Source of the DNA: Lunularia cruciata | Lineage: Eukaryota > Streptophyta > Marchantiopsida > Lunulariales > Lunulariaceae | DNA length: 64,000 bases | Direction of reading: 5' to 3' | NCBI GenBank assembly: GCA_948567375.1 | Contig: OX419759.1 | Coordinates: 10,694,744 to 10,758,743, forward strand | Shown: in pieces, positions 49,298 to 60,530 of the stretch | How positions within the stretch are numbered: position 1 is the stretch's first letter | How the letters are laid out: every line of letters starts with the position of its first letter | Notes under the pieces: generated by a model | What the model was told of the DNA's origin: nothing | Database searches by the model: none | Seen by the model: only the letters and a program-made list of their open reading frames with translations | Made by a program: the position numbers and the translations under genes

Positions 49298-50364
49298 ACA
49301 CTCCCTCCGATGGTGAGGTTCACCACAAGTCCAACAAGCAACACCACCACTCACTGGTTGCTGTTGACCCAAAAATGAGGGTAAGGGTCTAACTCCACTA
49401 GGCCCTCCACTCGCTCCATAGGATCTAGGCTGTCCACCTTGTCCTCAAAAACCAATTGGGCATGGTGCACTCTACTACACTCTAGAAGAAGTCACAACCG
49501 TGGATGAGGTCTCTCTACCAAATCCAGATGTCACCACTCTCTCCTCCACCATATTGAGCTCAATACACTCAGCCAAACCAAAGACTATTGCCAAAGTGGG
49601 TGAAGTAGCTACAACAATGTAGCATCACGAACTCTATGTTACAACTCCTTGTCCAGTATCCTATACCAAAACTGGACTGCTTGGGCCTTAGTAACTCCTT
49701 GAGTGAAACTGATCAGCCGCCTCATGCGAGTATATGCCTCATGTAGGCTCTCTCCAGCCTTCCGTTGGAACTCTTGCAAGCTCCTCAACTTGTCAGTCCG
49801 CACTCCTTGGTAGTTCTACCTCAAACATAGGAAGAACTCCACCATGGGGTTAAACCTTGGTACTACACCTCCTATAGTGATACCTCCACTTGTAGTAGCA
49901 ATATCTCCAGCTAGTGCACCTCCACTAGCTCCACCCACACTATTTGAGCTAGAGCTTGTAGGTACAACCGATCTACTCTTGGCCATCGAGCTTGAAGTAA
50001 TGGAGACATAGTATGGAGACCAATACTATCTCCATAACTCAATCTCCTCCAAATGAGCTCTCCTGAACTCATGGTAGTCATCCATCAGCAGATCCTCCAA
50101 GTGCTGAAACAACCCCTTCCATGCCATGAAAGGTGTGAACAAAGTCGGGTTCTGCATCTGCTGCAAATCACACCAACTATCAAACTCTTGGATGAAGTCA
50201 TCCAACTCAATGGTACACATTGTACCAAAGTAACGCCTAGGGCCTTTGGAGGCCCCATAAATCTCGTCCATATCCCACAACAATGGTGCAAACACACCAA
50301 GTGTATTCTTAATTGAATCAACACTTATGTCGAACTCCAACTCAGAGTCAATCTCCTCTCTCAT
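49298..50364 (-). pseudogene. gag-like protein remnant with zinc knuckle
   Basis: The minus-strand frame from 50364 encodes an acidic 112-residue start with tryptophans (SWCDLQQMQNP, AWKGLFQHLEDLL). Further on come a Ser/Gly-rich linker, then LRSLQEFQRKAGESLHEAYT and QAVQFWYRILDKEL, which resemble the retroviral-type capsid domain of plant Ty3/gypsy Gag. Near the end there is an intact knuckle, CWTCGEPHHRREC (49336-49298, CX2CX3HX4C), which binds RNA. Stops at 50026 and several later sites break it. No protease or RT of the same element follows, because non-LTR fragment B begins within 70 bp. The source is probably a second gypsy-type element distinct from the one at 52.6 kb. An ORF1 of the non-LTR family is the alternative. 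Confidence 0.6.
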
Positions 50365-52216
50365 TGGGCCCTGAGATACAAGCTGATATCGAGCACCACT
50401 TCAAATAAAGCCACTACATACTACAGGACTAACTCCTCTAGAATCTCCAAAGAACTCCGTCGTGACAAAGTAAACCCAACAGCAAACCCAAACCACCAAT
50501 TGCAACTGCAAGTGCCCCACCAAGTGCCAACACCACCACGTGCCAACACCGACTAAGCACCACACACTAGTGTAACTCTGACCAAGATAACTACACTAGG
50601 AGAAAGGGCAACATGTAACCTGCCATCATAACACGCACTCTCATGGTCTACACGTCATCACTTCCTGCCTCACCGGAGAGAAACAAAGGTAGTCTGATTG
50701 GTCATCACTCCAGCCTCACCACCAAGAGCACACCAGAACACCAACGCTCAAAAGTCAAGGCACCTCACACAAACATGGTGCACAAACAGGAAGTAGAGAA
50801 TGGAGGGGGTCCAATCACAAGAAATCTAAATGAAAACCTTCCATCTCATAACACAACACGGGACTGACTCTGCCACTATTAGGCATTTGACATAAGAGAA
50901 GTTCGTATCTAAGTCCTAAGCTACCAGGATCACCAAGAATGGGATCAAAATGCCTCTCCTAGCCAAAGCTACATGTGTATAGATAACAATGGCACAATCA
51001 CTAGGACAACAAGTGAGGGTCGACCAATTGGCTAGGGCACCAGTCTAGAAACAAGAGATCTAGAGGTCAAACCCTATTGCACAAAATCTAGCAGGAAAGG
51101 CAGATTTTGCCAACCAATGACCAAGATCTACCCTAAACTAGCTAGCCTCACGCCAGCAAGCTGGCTTGCTGGCCCTTCTAGGGCTTTGTAGCCTCTCATA
51201 GCCCATAGCCCTATGCCCCAAAGCCTTGAAACACCAAAATTCAGCCAAATGATGCCTTTCTTGTTGCCACTTTGAACCTCCTCCAAAATTGGCAAAACTT
51301 CTCCAAATCTGCGAAAGTCCTCCAAACTAGCAAAACTCCTCCAAATCTGGCCAAACAGTGAAAACTCTTCCAAATCTGGCCAAAATCTGACATAAATCCC
51401 AACCAAAATTTGACGTAAACCCTAAAGTTGGCTATTTGCCAAATCCCCCGCTAACTTTCCACTCGAGCAAAATTGACAACACGAGTTTTTCCAAATCACA
51501 AATTCATGAGAATAGCTTCACAACTCTACTTCAATTTGACTTTTTGAGCCCAACTTGCAGCAAATTGGTCTTGCCTTCACCTCCTGAGCTCAAAATCACA
51601 ACCACTACTCAAAATTTGCTCCTTCTTTGCTCAAAATTTGACCAGCGCTTCCGCACACCGTCCGCCTAACTGCCAAATTTGCATCAATTGAACAAGCTTC
51701 TGCACACTAGGGAAACACTGAACTTGAATCGAGCTACCAACAATCCACTGAGCTTGGAGATACCACCCAACACTCAAAGTTCTTGCACCTGATTTCTTGC
51801 TGACTTCACTTCTCTGATGTAATCAGATTGCTTACCACTCTCAACTCAACTCAACTCAGATCAATACTCGATCTATCACTCTATAAACTGCCAACAATTG
51901 GGCACTGATTACAGTCAAGCCACACCCACTCAAGCATAAAGAATCCAAGTGACGCTTTTCGGCCTCTGTCCATCATAGCCAAGAACTCAAAGGCTCACCA
52001 TCAGAGAAGTGAGCTCTCTAGAGCTCACTTCAAAATTATACTCTTTGGACTTTAGCTAGCTCTGAAACCCTAACGGTCCCGTTGATGGTACACTCAACGG
52101 TGCAAATGGTGCAAAGTGATGGTGGGCCCCACCATGAAGTCAGTACTCCAAACACAAAATTTGATCGTCGGAAAGTAGTCTCTAAGAAATTGTTGAAATA
52201 ACTCTAACTACTATCA
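50365..52216. other. putative leader of the gag-like element, no gene seen
   Basis: Minus-strand upstream region of the gag-like remnant. At about 51280-51370 there are diverged tandem units of the form CTCCAAATCTGGCCAAA. The open frame across them (51128-51406, minus) is a product of the repeat. No PBS or LTR pair was recognised. Confidence 0.4.
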
Positions 52217-52513
52217 CTAGAACTCCAGTGTTTGAGCATCTAGACGCGGCACTACAAATGGTATGACATCCTTCACAAACTCTCTACTACGAGGGTAAGT
52301 AACACGGGGTTCCAAGTATCGATGAGTATGTGCATACTCCCATCCACTAATAAAACATTCTAGCATATCTAAATCTCCTCCTAATTCCTCGTCTTCATCT
52401 TCTAATCCTTGTAGTGATATCTCCAAATCTAACTGAATCATCCATTGAATACATTTTCTAATATTTCTGGTTAGTTCTAAACTAGTGCTCCCTCTTGGCA
52501 TGACTTTACTCAA
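52217..52513 (-). pseudogene. possible PIF/Harbinger-type transposase N-terminal fragment
   Basis: A 98-codon frame with the segment HRYLEPRVTYPRSREFVKDV. It resembles the RYL...R...P-S-x-x-F-V region that precedes the nuclease core in some Harbinger-like proteins. The frame ends at a TAG at 52217. No DDE motif or inverted repeats were found. The assignment rests on one weak motif and could be wrong. Confidence 0.28.
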
Positions 52514-52639
52514 TTTTTAATCACCACTAATAACTCCTCATTGATGAAGGGGATCTCTTCTCTGCAAAGGGCATCTCTCTTCTCCACAAAGGGGCATCTC
52601 CTAGTGAAATTTCAGCAAAGGAGAATATTTGTTCTCTAT

Positions 52640-53387
52640 TGTAATACCAAGAGTTAGCCATATGATCTAGATGTGAAATTTTGTTTGGTAACATCTAGAA
52701 TGATGTTATACATGATGGTCAAAATAGATAAGATAGAAGTATCACCAAAAGAGTACTTCTACTAATAGTGCAGAAACTGAAATAGACTTGAGAACCTTAG
52801 AACCAATAGCTAGACATATGATTTAAAGGTGAGAATTGGTTTGCTAACATTTGGAAGGATGTTACACATGATGTACTAAACAGATCAGAAAGAGGTATCA
52901 CCAAAAGGGGACTTCTACTAATAGAGTAGGAATAGAAATATGCTTGAAATCTTTGAAGGCAATTTCGGAGGCCTAAACGGATGAATTAGGCCTCAAAAAT
53001 GTGCGGATTGCCACCCCCTCCAAAACCGAGTATAGGAAAGGCTAGCCTTCCCTCCCCTGCTTTGTCTCGTCAAGAGCTTTCCAACAATACCTTACTCACG
53101 TGATTTTGAGATTCCTACAAGAAGATTCCCTAAAAGATTCCCTCTGGTCAAAGCTTGTTTGACCAACCAAATAGGACCTAGACCAAACATGTCACCCATC
53201 CAAGTAAGTAATCCAAGGGTGGAGCTTGCTGACATGTCACCTATCTGTGTCCCTAATCCTAGAGTGGAGCTTCCTTGGAGGAGATCCTCTTTGTCTATAT
53301 AATAAAGAGAAGGTGCTCCCTTGGGGCATCGAATGTTTGAGTGTGCAATCTGTGTTTTCTCTCTTCTCTTGTCCTCGGAGTATTACA
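52640..53387 (+). repeat. 5' LTR of the chromovirus (748 bp)
   Basis: TG...CA ends within 8-bp inverted termini. A TATA box, TATATAA, is at 53296-53302 and puts R and U5 in the last 60 bp or so. The first 310 bp consist of two diverged tandem units (about 52643-52796 and 52797-52950). Both contain CATATGAT, AACAT-T-GAA-GATGTTA, AGTATCACCAAAAG/GGTATCACCAAAAG and ACTTCTACTAATAG. Repeats at this place are typical enhancer-type U3 elements. Confidence 0.93.
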
Positions 53388-53388
53388 A

Positions 53389-53402
53389 TGGTATCAAAGC
53401 GA
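53389..53402 (+). other. primer-binding site, initiator tRNA-Met type
   Basis: TGGTATCAAAGC starts one base after the 5' LTR. The plant initiator-Met primer site is TGGTATCAGAGC, so there is one mismatch. This would prime minus-strand DNA synthesis. Confidence 0.85.
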
Positions 53403-53527
53403 GTGCTCTAGTCCAAGAGAGTGGATCACCCCTCTTGGAATAGCACGAACTACTAAAACTGAGTAATTTAAGGTGGAGAACATAGAGTAATTGCTAGACT
53501 TATGAAGGACTTTAGAGAGCGGATGGG

Positions 53528-53957
53528 ATGGATGCACCAGGAGGACAAATTCCCGCACCTAGCTTTCCATTCTCAAACCCATTCCACATCAAGGTTATAT
53601 ACATCCAACGTGAGCAGATGAGGGTATCGCTAGTTTATCACTTTGGAGTGGAATTTATGGACAGAGTGATGAACTCACCAAACTCGGTGATTCTACCGGT
53701 GGTGATATATGACAGAGAGTGGGATTTGACAATCTACATTCTATTATGATAATATGGATATGAATGTCCCAAATCCTCTCACTTTCAACACTCAAGTAGA
53801 AATCCATTTTGTAGTGAGGCCGAAAGTGATGTTTAGAGATTTTGTGGTTAGGAATTTTGGTGAGGAGGATTATCAACGAGTGATAGCTTCAAAGGTCCCA
53901 ATGGTAGTTCCGATAGTTTGTACGCCTTCCAGAGTGATTATATTGACTTTGTATTGA
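53528..53957 (+). pseudogene. extra small reading frame ahead of gag
   Basis: A frame opens at 53528 (MDAPGGQIPAPSFPFSNPF) and runs 73 codons. A second frame covers 53754-53957 (67 codons) and continues the same character after one frameshift. Together they look like one protein of about 140 aa. There is a Pro-rich start, then mixed beta-like sequence such as VEIHFVVRPKVMFRDFVVRN. No known domain was recognised. Its position between PBS and gag is unusual for chromoviruses. Confidence 0.5.
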
Positions 53958-53990
53958 AGTAGACGTTAGCAATTGGGTGTTGCAGGAACC

Positions 53991-55071
53991 ATGGATCCGT
54001 AGTTGCAAGAGTTGGTGCAAGGAATGCAAGGAATGTTGAATGAATTTTGAGAGATTAAGATGACCATGGAGACATTACAAAGTCAAGTGCAGATCCTCAC
54101 GAACGATCAAACCATGCAAGAAGAAGAGCCGTCTCAAAACCCAATACCTGCGACTAAAGTAATTGGAGAGGCACCCGTGCCTGCGAACCCTATCAACGAT
54201 GAAGCCACATTGCTACTCCGGATGAAGAAGACCTGCAACATCGAGCATTACAAGGGGCAGCATACAATGGGAGTAGTGGAAAATTGGATCTCGAGAATGA
54301 ATCGATATTTCCAATTGTTCTCAACAGAGATCACAGAGCATGTTGTAGGTGTGTTTGCATGTGGGTACTTGACCGATAAAGCCCTCACATGGTATGATGC
54401 TTGGGAACGATCGATGCTGGCAGAGAGAAGGGAGGTCACATGGACAGCAATGCAAGAAGGACTGTTGAAGAATTTCCAATCAGTGAATTAGATGGCTCGA
54501 ACCCGAATATGGGGATTGAGTTTTAGGGTAGTATACAAGAGTATGTGGAGGCATTTTTGGATCTACAAGTTGTAATTACCGACATGAGTCCAGCAGAGGC
54601 TCTCGACAATTTCAAATGAAGGTTGAAAGAGCGGATTTGCCAAGAAGTCATGGTGCAAAACCCTCACACGGTATTTGAAGCCATTGCTTGTGCGTAGAGA
54701 ATAGTAGGAGCATTAGATGGAGGTGAAGGAGTAGTTCCACCTCAACATTATCAGGCATAAATGCCATACATGGGTGGACCAGTACCAATGGAATTGGGCA
54801 ACCTTCGATTCCAGGATCGAGGAGCTTGACCGCTTCAAGGAGAGCGGGGATGGGTAGAAGAATGAAGAGATAGAGTCCCACGAGGATAAGGGACTCAAGG
54901 AGAACAACGCTATTGTTACAATTGTGGTTGTATTGGGTACATATCTACCAATTGTTGCACTCGTTTCCCTAGAGGCCCTTGGCCTTCATACAGGCGATCT
55001 TTGAACAACATGGAGAGGCACATTGAAGAGGAGGAGGTGGAAATCACTTCGGAAAACAAAGATCGCCAGTA
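53991..55071 (+). pseudogene. gag of the chromovirus, broken
   Basis: Starts with ATG GAT CCG at 53991, with a TAG and a TGA in the first 25 codons. From 54060 a clean stretch of 143 codons carries the capsid core (VENWISRMNRYFQLF, DKALTWYDAWERS). A frameshift near 54490 is followed by more gag sequence with stops. The nucleocapsid knuckle near 54910-54960 reads CYNCGCIGYISTNC. The conserved His is Tyr, a C-to-T type change that would abolish zinc binding. The protein would form the virus-like particle. Confidence 0.85.
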
Positions 55072-55131
55072 AATGTACCTCGTGGCCTTATTGGCTCAAT
55101 AAGGGAGCAGAGAAGCAAGAGGAGGAAGAAG

Positions 55132-58100
55132 AATAAGGCGCAAAGATCCCGAAAGGCAACCTCACAATTGATTGTCGTGAATGGAATCCTAGAAGGTAAT
55201 CCAGTGAGAGTATTAATAGATCCGGGAGTAACCGAGAATTTCTTGTCTCGCTCTGTTGCAATAAGATTGGGAATGGATCTAGAGAGAGATGGAAGTGAAG
55301 AAGTAGAGTTACCAAATGGGCAAACAGAGAGGATTGAATCATTACCTAGATGGGTAACCCTCTCTGTAGGAGAATATCGGGAAGCAATTGAGTGGTGAGT
55401 GATACAGTTAGCTCGTTATGATGCAATTTTAGGCATGACATGGATGGAGCAATACAACCCTATGGTGGATTGGAGGAAGAAAGTAGTGAGAACCTACCAA
55501 TGGTCAATCATTGGGGTTAAAGAAAAATCACACAGGTAGAAACTGCCTCTATATGTCGTAGGGACGGCAATTGTCTGTAAGACCGATAGATGTTTTATGG
55601 GTCTAATAAGAGAAGTCCAGAGTGCACAACTCAATGGACAAATTCCTGAGAAATTGAAGGATGTGGTGGATGAGTTTCAAGATGTCTTTCCCAATGATCT
55701 ACCCTCAGAATTACCACCAAAAAGGCGAGTAGATCACAAAATAGAGACACTCCCGGGGAAGACACCTCCTTGTAAGGCCCCATATCGCCTATCACCTCAT
55801 GAGTTGGAGGAGTGTAAAACTCAAATTGAGGAGATGCTGCAGAAAGGGTTCATCCAACCTAGCGTATCACCATATGGGGCCCTTGTCTTGTTTGTGAAGA
55901 AGAAGGATGGTACAATGCGCATGTGCATTGACTACCGGTGTCTCAATCAGCAAACCGTGAAGAACAAATACCCCTTACCTCGCATGGATGACCTGTTTGA
56001 TCAACTCCATGGAGCAAGATACTTCACCAAACTGGACTTGCGGAGCGGTTACAATCAAATCCGAATTGCAGAGGAGGATGTGTACAAAACCGCCTTTTGC
56101 ACCAGGTATGGCCACTTTGAGTATCTTGTGATGCCTTTTGGCCTCACCAATGCACCTGCCACTTTCATGAGTCTAATGAATGACATATTTTATCCATACT
56201 TAGATAAGTCTGTTATCGTCTTCTTGGATGATATCTTAGTATATAGTAGCACAATGACAGAACACAAACAACACCTATAAGAGGTCCTCCAAATTCTCAG
56301 ATAGAATTAGTTGTATGCCAAAATCTCAAAGTGTGAGTTTGGCAAGTCTAAAGTAGACTACTTAGGGTATAGAGTAAGTGCAGAGGGCATTCAAGTATTG
56401 ACAGATAAAATAGAGGTCATTCAAAAATGGAGTGCCCCAGAAGATCAGACTCAACTTAAGAGCTTCTTGGGGTTGACGAGATTCTATCGTAGATTTGTCA
56501 AGGACTTCTCCAAGGTTGCATAGCCTTTAACGGCACTACTTGGCAAGGGGGAAGAAGTGGACATGGGGAACCGCACAAGAGTTGGCCTTTCAAGAATTGA
56601 AAGCCACCTTGCTACATACACCAATCTTGAAGTGGTATGACCCAAAACGCCCAATCAAGTTGGCTACAGATGCATCAGGCGTAGCAATAGGAGCAGCCCT
56701 ACAACAAGAGTGGCATGACGGATGGCATCCAATTGCATATTTCTCTCACAAGTTGTTACCAGCAGAGTGCAACTACCACACCATAGAACGAGAAGAGCTG
56801 GCCATTGTTCTAGCAACCAAGCATTGGAAGCATACCCGGGCGAGAAGGCATTTGTAGTAGAGACATACCACAAACCTCTAGTCTACCTTGAGACACAGAA
56901 GGATCTCTCTTGTCGCCAAATTTGGTGGGCAGAGTGGCGACAACGCTTCAACATGACAATCACCTACGTGGAAGGTAAGAAGCAACTTGCAGATGCATTC
57001 ACCCGTATGCCAATGGCCAACAACTTGGTGGCAGAGGTTAAGATTAACCCTGAATTATGGCAAGAGATTTTGGCTGCTACAAAAACTGATCCACAGATTG
57101 TAGAAGCACAATCATCCAAAGGTGTCACCAGCACCCAAGGACTCACCTTTTGGGATGGCAGATTATGGATCCCAAATGTCCCAGAATTATGCACCACCAT
57201 TCTAGCGGAATGTCATGATTCGGCCATTGCAACTCATGTCAAAGTGGACAAGACCTTGGATGCAATCAAGCGCCATTACTATTGGCCCAAGATGAGCAAC
57301 AACGTGATGGAGTATGTGCATAGCTGCCTACTTTGTCAACAGAAAAAAGCTTCTAATCAAGCTCCTGCAAGGCTCCTTCAACCTCTCCCCACTCCTACCC
57401 AACGTTGGGAACAAGTGAGCATGGATCTCGTCTGTGAATTACCCAAGACCACATCAGGGTTTGACTCCATTGTGGTCTTTGTGGACCGGCTCAGCAAAAT
57501 GATTCATGTATGCCCTACCACCAAGGAGGTGACCGCTCCACAACTAGCTCAATTGTACTTAGATGCAGTCTTTGCTCACCATGGCTTATCTAGAGTGATC
57601 ATCACCGATAGAGGCACCCAATTCACCAGTTTGTTTTGGCGAGCACTTTTTGGTTTCTTCAAAACCAAGTTGGCCACGTCCACAGCTTACCACCCACAAA
57701 TAGATGGCCAAATAGAGTAGGCTAATCGCACGATTGAAGACATGTTACACGGCTTCACCTTAGAAGAGCAAGAGAGGTGGGACACCCTACTCCCGTTGGT
57801 GGAATTTGCTTACAACAATTCAGTGAATGCCTCCACCCAGGTCACTCCGTTCATCATCATGTATGGTGAGCATCCCTTCACACCTTCTAGCTTGATGAAG
57901 ATCCGTCCAGTGGCTACCAAGGTCAATGCAGTCAACACATTTGTTTCTAGAATCCAACAAGGTGTGGAGAGCGCAAAGCATAGATTATAGATTGCACAAA
58001 ATCGACAAAAGTAGTATGCTGATGCACACCGCATGCACATGGAGTTCAATGGTTGGGATCAAGTGTGGCTATTGACAACCAACCTCAGATTAGTTGGACC

Positions 58101-58497
58101 TTGTAAGCTCAGACCTCATTTTATTGGGCCTTTCTCGATTCTTGGTCGCATCGGCGCTGTGGTCTATCACCTTGAGCTCCCACCACACATGAAGATCCAT
58201 CCAGTGTTCCATGTCTCCCTACTACGCAGATATGCTCCCCGATCAGGCCAGGGTCATTCCACACAAGACATTCGACCTTGTCCAACACTCATTGATGGCA
58301 TAGAGGAATATGAAGTGGAGCGGATTCTCCAAAAATGCATGTGTGGTACTCGCCATCCGCGGGTGGACTATCTAGTACAATGGAAAGGTTACTCTCTCTA
58401 TGAAGCCACTTGGGAGCCCGCTGCCAATTTGGCACATGCATCTGTGTTGGTGCAAGCATTTGAGCAACAATTGCACAACGAGGACGTTGCGTCTTAA
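55132..58497 (+). pseudogene. pol of the chromovirus: protease, RT, RNase H, integrase, chromodomain; broken
   Basis: The protease reads VLIDPGVTENFLS near 55208; the active-site D-S/T-G is D-P-G. RT (55597-56280) has [24 protein letters not shown] and the catalytic [10 protein letters not shown]. RNase H (about 56640-57010) has ATDASGVAIG and an IEREELA motif, with a frameshift near 56830. Integrase has a H-x5-H...CLLCQQKK zinc domain (57190-57345). Its catalytic Asp residues lie in SMDLVCELP and IITDRGTQF, and its Glu in DGQIE, directly followed by a TAG at 57718. Then comes the IGPFSI-RIG-HPVFHVSLL module (about 58110-58230). The chromodomain follows at about 58310-58460 (EEYEVERIL, YLVQWKGYSLYEATWEP). 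Chromodomains steer integration toward marked heterochromatin. The stop at 58495 overlaps the PPT. Confidence 0.92.
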
Positions 58498-58510
58498 AAG
58501 GAAGGAGGTT
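58496..58510 (+). other. polypurine tract of the chromovirus
   Basis: AAAAGGAAGGAGG followed by TT, directly ahead of the 3' LTR. It primes plus-strand DNA synthesis. Confidence 0.85.
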
Positions 58511-59257
58511 TGTAATACCAAGAGTTAGCCATATGATCTAGGTGTGAAATTCAGTTTGGTAACATCTAGAATGATGTTATACATGATGGTCAAAATAGAT
58601 AAGATAGAAGTATCACCAAAGAGTACTTCTACTAATAGGGCAGAAACTGAAATAGACTTGAGAACCTTAGAACCAATAGCTAGACATATGATTTAAAGGT
58701 GAGAATTGGTTTGCTAACATTTGGAAGGATGTTACACATGATGGACTAAACAGATCAGAAAGAGGTATCACCAAAAGGGGACTTCTACTAATAGTGTAGG
58801 AATCAAAATATGCTTGAAATCTTTGAAGGCAATTTTGGAGGCCCAAACCGATGAATTAGGCCTCGAAAATGTGCAGATTGCCCCCTCCCCCAAAACCAAC
58901 CATAGGAAAGGCTGGCCTTCCCTCCCCTGCTTTGTCTCGTCAAGAGCTTTCCAACAATACCTTACTCATGTGATTTTGAGATTCCTACAAGAAGATTCAC
59001 TAAAAGATTTCCTCTGGTCAAAGCTTGTTTGACCAACCAGATAGGACCTAGACCAAACATGTCACCCATCCAAGTAAGTAATCCAAGGGTGGAGCTTGAT
59101 GACATGTCACCTATCTATGTCCCTAATCCTAGGGTGGAGCTTCCTTGGAGGAGATCCTCTTTGTCTATATAATAAAGAGAAGGTGATCCCTTGGGATATC
59201 AAATGTTTGAGTGTGCAATCTGTGTTTTCTCTCTTCTCTTGTCCTCGGAGTATTACA
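58511..59257 (+). repeat. 3' LTR of the chromovirus (747 bp)
   Basis: Collinear with the 5' LTR over its whole length, with about 30 differences including a 1-bp deletion in an A run. The TATA box is at 59166-59172, and the U3 tandem units are the same. Confidence 0.93.
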
Positions 59258-60240
59258 TCTGTGTGCACAAACAAACAATCTCATCAATTTCATTCTGTAA
59301 CAAGAAAACAAATTCATGAATTTCATTTCATTACTCAAGGGGAAGAAAGGTATACATTTCATACTCGTACAAAAGACAAGTTTTTTAAAATAATGAAATC
59401 AAGAGTAACACTTCAAACAAAATCACTCCTCACTCTAACCTTCTCACAGACTTGCACTCAAATCTTCTCACTCCAAACAAATTCACTCCCCATTCTACCT
59501 TTGGCTATGGGTCTCTCAAATCTTTATGGGGTGGTCAATTTTTGCATGCACTCAAATCTTTCCACTCATGCTCCCTCCAATCTTCCTCGGTGGTAAAAAT
59601 TTGCCGAGTTGCCGCTCATCATTCATTTCCATGGGTGTTCTTGAACATCCCCGGATGCTCCTTTTGGTGGCCGTCACTTTCACTCTAACCCTAAACAAAA
59701 ACTTTATTAACCCTAATGTGCAATCAATGCACTATAGAATGATAACAAAAATTCCTTATCCCTTATTTTCTATGAACCACCTCATACGGAGTGTGCTAAT
59801 AATAAGGAACTTGGCCCGAACTCTATAACAATACCTCTTCTACCTCCCGGTCACACATCGTACCCATTTAGTCAACGCTTCGTAACAATCTATATGAAAA
59901 ATTTAGAAAATTTGTAAAACTATTTCTGAAACCCCCTAATGCCATACTTTGGTTATCAGTTTGGTCCAAATTAGATTCTGTCACCATCATGACCTGAAAT
60001 GATTGATATTTAGGCAACGTCAAATATGAGGAATTTTGCATAAGCAAGAACCAACAAAGTCTGTACAAACGGTTTCTAATTTAGGTTGCACTCTCTGCAT
60101 ATCGGAGTTACCACATGCTTTCCTGACAAGAAGCCAAACTACTTCAGGTTTCTTAATTGAAGATAATTGGTCCAAATAAAAATGCCATCCCAACGTTTCA
60201 CGTCAATCTTTGGCTATTTTCACTACACATCTTAAAATGA
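59258..60240. other. right flank of the chromovirus, no gene seen
   Basis: Contains diverged CTCACTC-rich repeats at 59400-59500 and short frames without motif. The last 11 bases (60230-60240) are the left target-site duplication of the next insertion. Confidence 0.45.
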
Positions 60241-60495
60241 AGAAAGGCTACCGCATAGAAAAACAAAGGATGGAAAGACCCTATCAAGCCGTACAAGGGA
60301 GAGACAAAAAAGGTAACAAGGGGCTAAGCCCCAATAGAGTCTATAGGAGAAATCTACTCTACCGCACCTAAGATATCCGAGCTATGCAAGTCGTACGGTC
60401 TACACATAACTGGAGCATCCGAAAAAACATCAACTAATGTGATTGCTCTCTTGTGGATTGCACCAACCACTGCATTCTATAGAGCAATGGACATA
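60241..60495 (-). mobile_element. non-LTR retrotransposon fragment C with 11-bp target-site duplication
   Basis: 255 bp matching the 3' end of fragment A (46935-47190), in minus orientation. It starts, on the plus strand, AGAAAGGCTACCGCATAG and shares GAGAGACAAAAAAGGTAAC, GGGGCTAAGCCCCAATAG and ACTAATGTGATTGCTCTC. TCTTAAAATGA lies on both sides (60230-60240, 60496-60506). It is 5'-truncated. The insertion point falls in one arm of a perfect palindrome that the empty site would contain. Confidence 0.9.
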
Positions 60496-60497
60496 TC

Positions 60498-60530
60498 TTA
60501 AAATGAGAATATCTCATATTCTCATTTTAA
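60498..60530 (+). repeat. perfect inverted repeat, 15-bp arms, 3-nt loop
   Basis: TTAAAATGAGAATAT, CTC, then the exact reverse complement. Its left arm overlaps the right target-site duplication of fragment C. Confidence 0.95.

Larger units (their letters stand above)
52640..59257 (+). mobile_element. Ty3/gypsy chromovirus, full-length but inactive (6.6 kb)
   Basis: Both LTRs, an initiator-Met-type PBS, gag, protease, RT, RNase H, integrase, chromodomain and PPT are in the normal gypsy order. The LTRs begin TGTAATAC and end GTATTACA. Flanking bases TCTAT (52635-52639) and TCTGT (59258-59262) are a plausible 5-bp target duplication with one change. The LTRs differ at roughly 30 positions by my count, about 4%, so insertion is not very recent. 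The reading frames carry many stops, and in gag the premature stops are all of the kind expected from C-to-T change at CAG, CAA or CGA codons, consistent with decay of methylated cytosines in silenced DNA. Confidence 0.93.
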
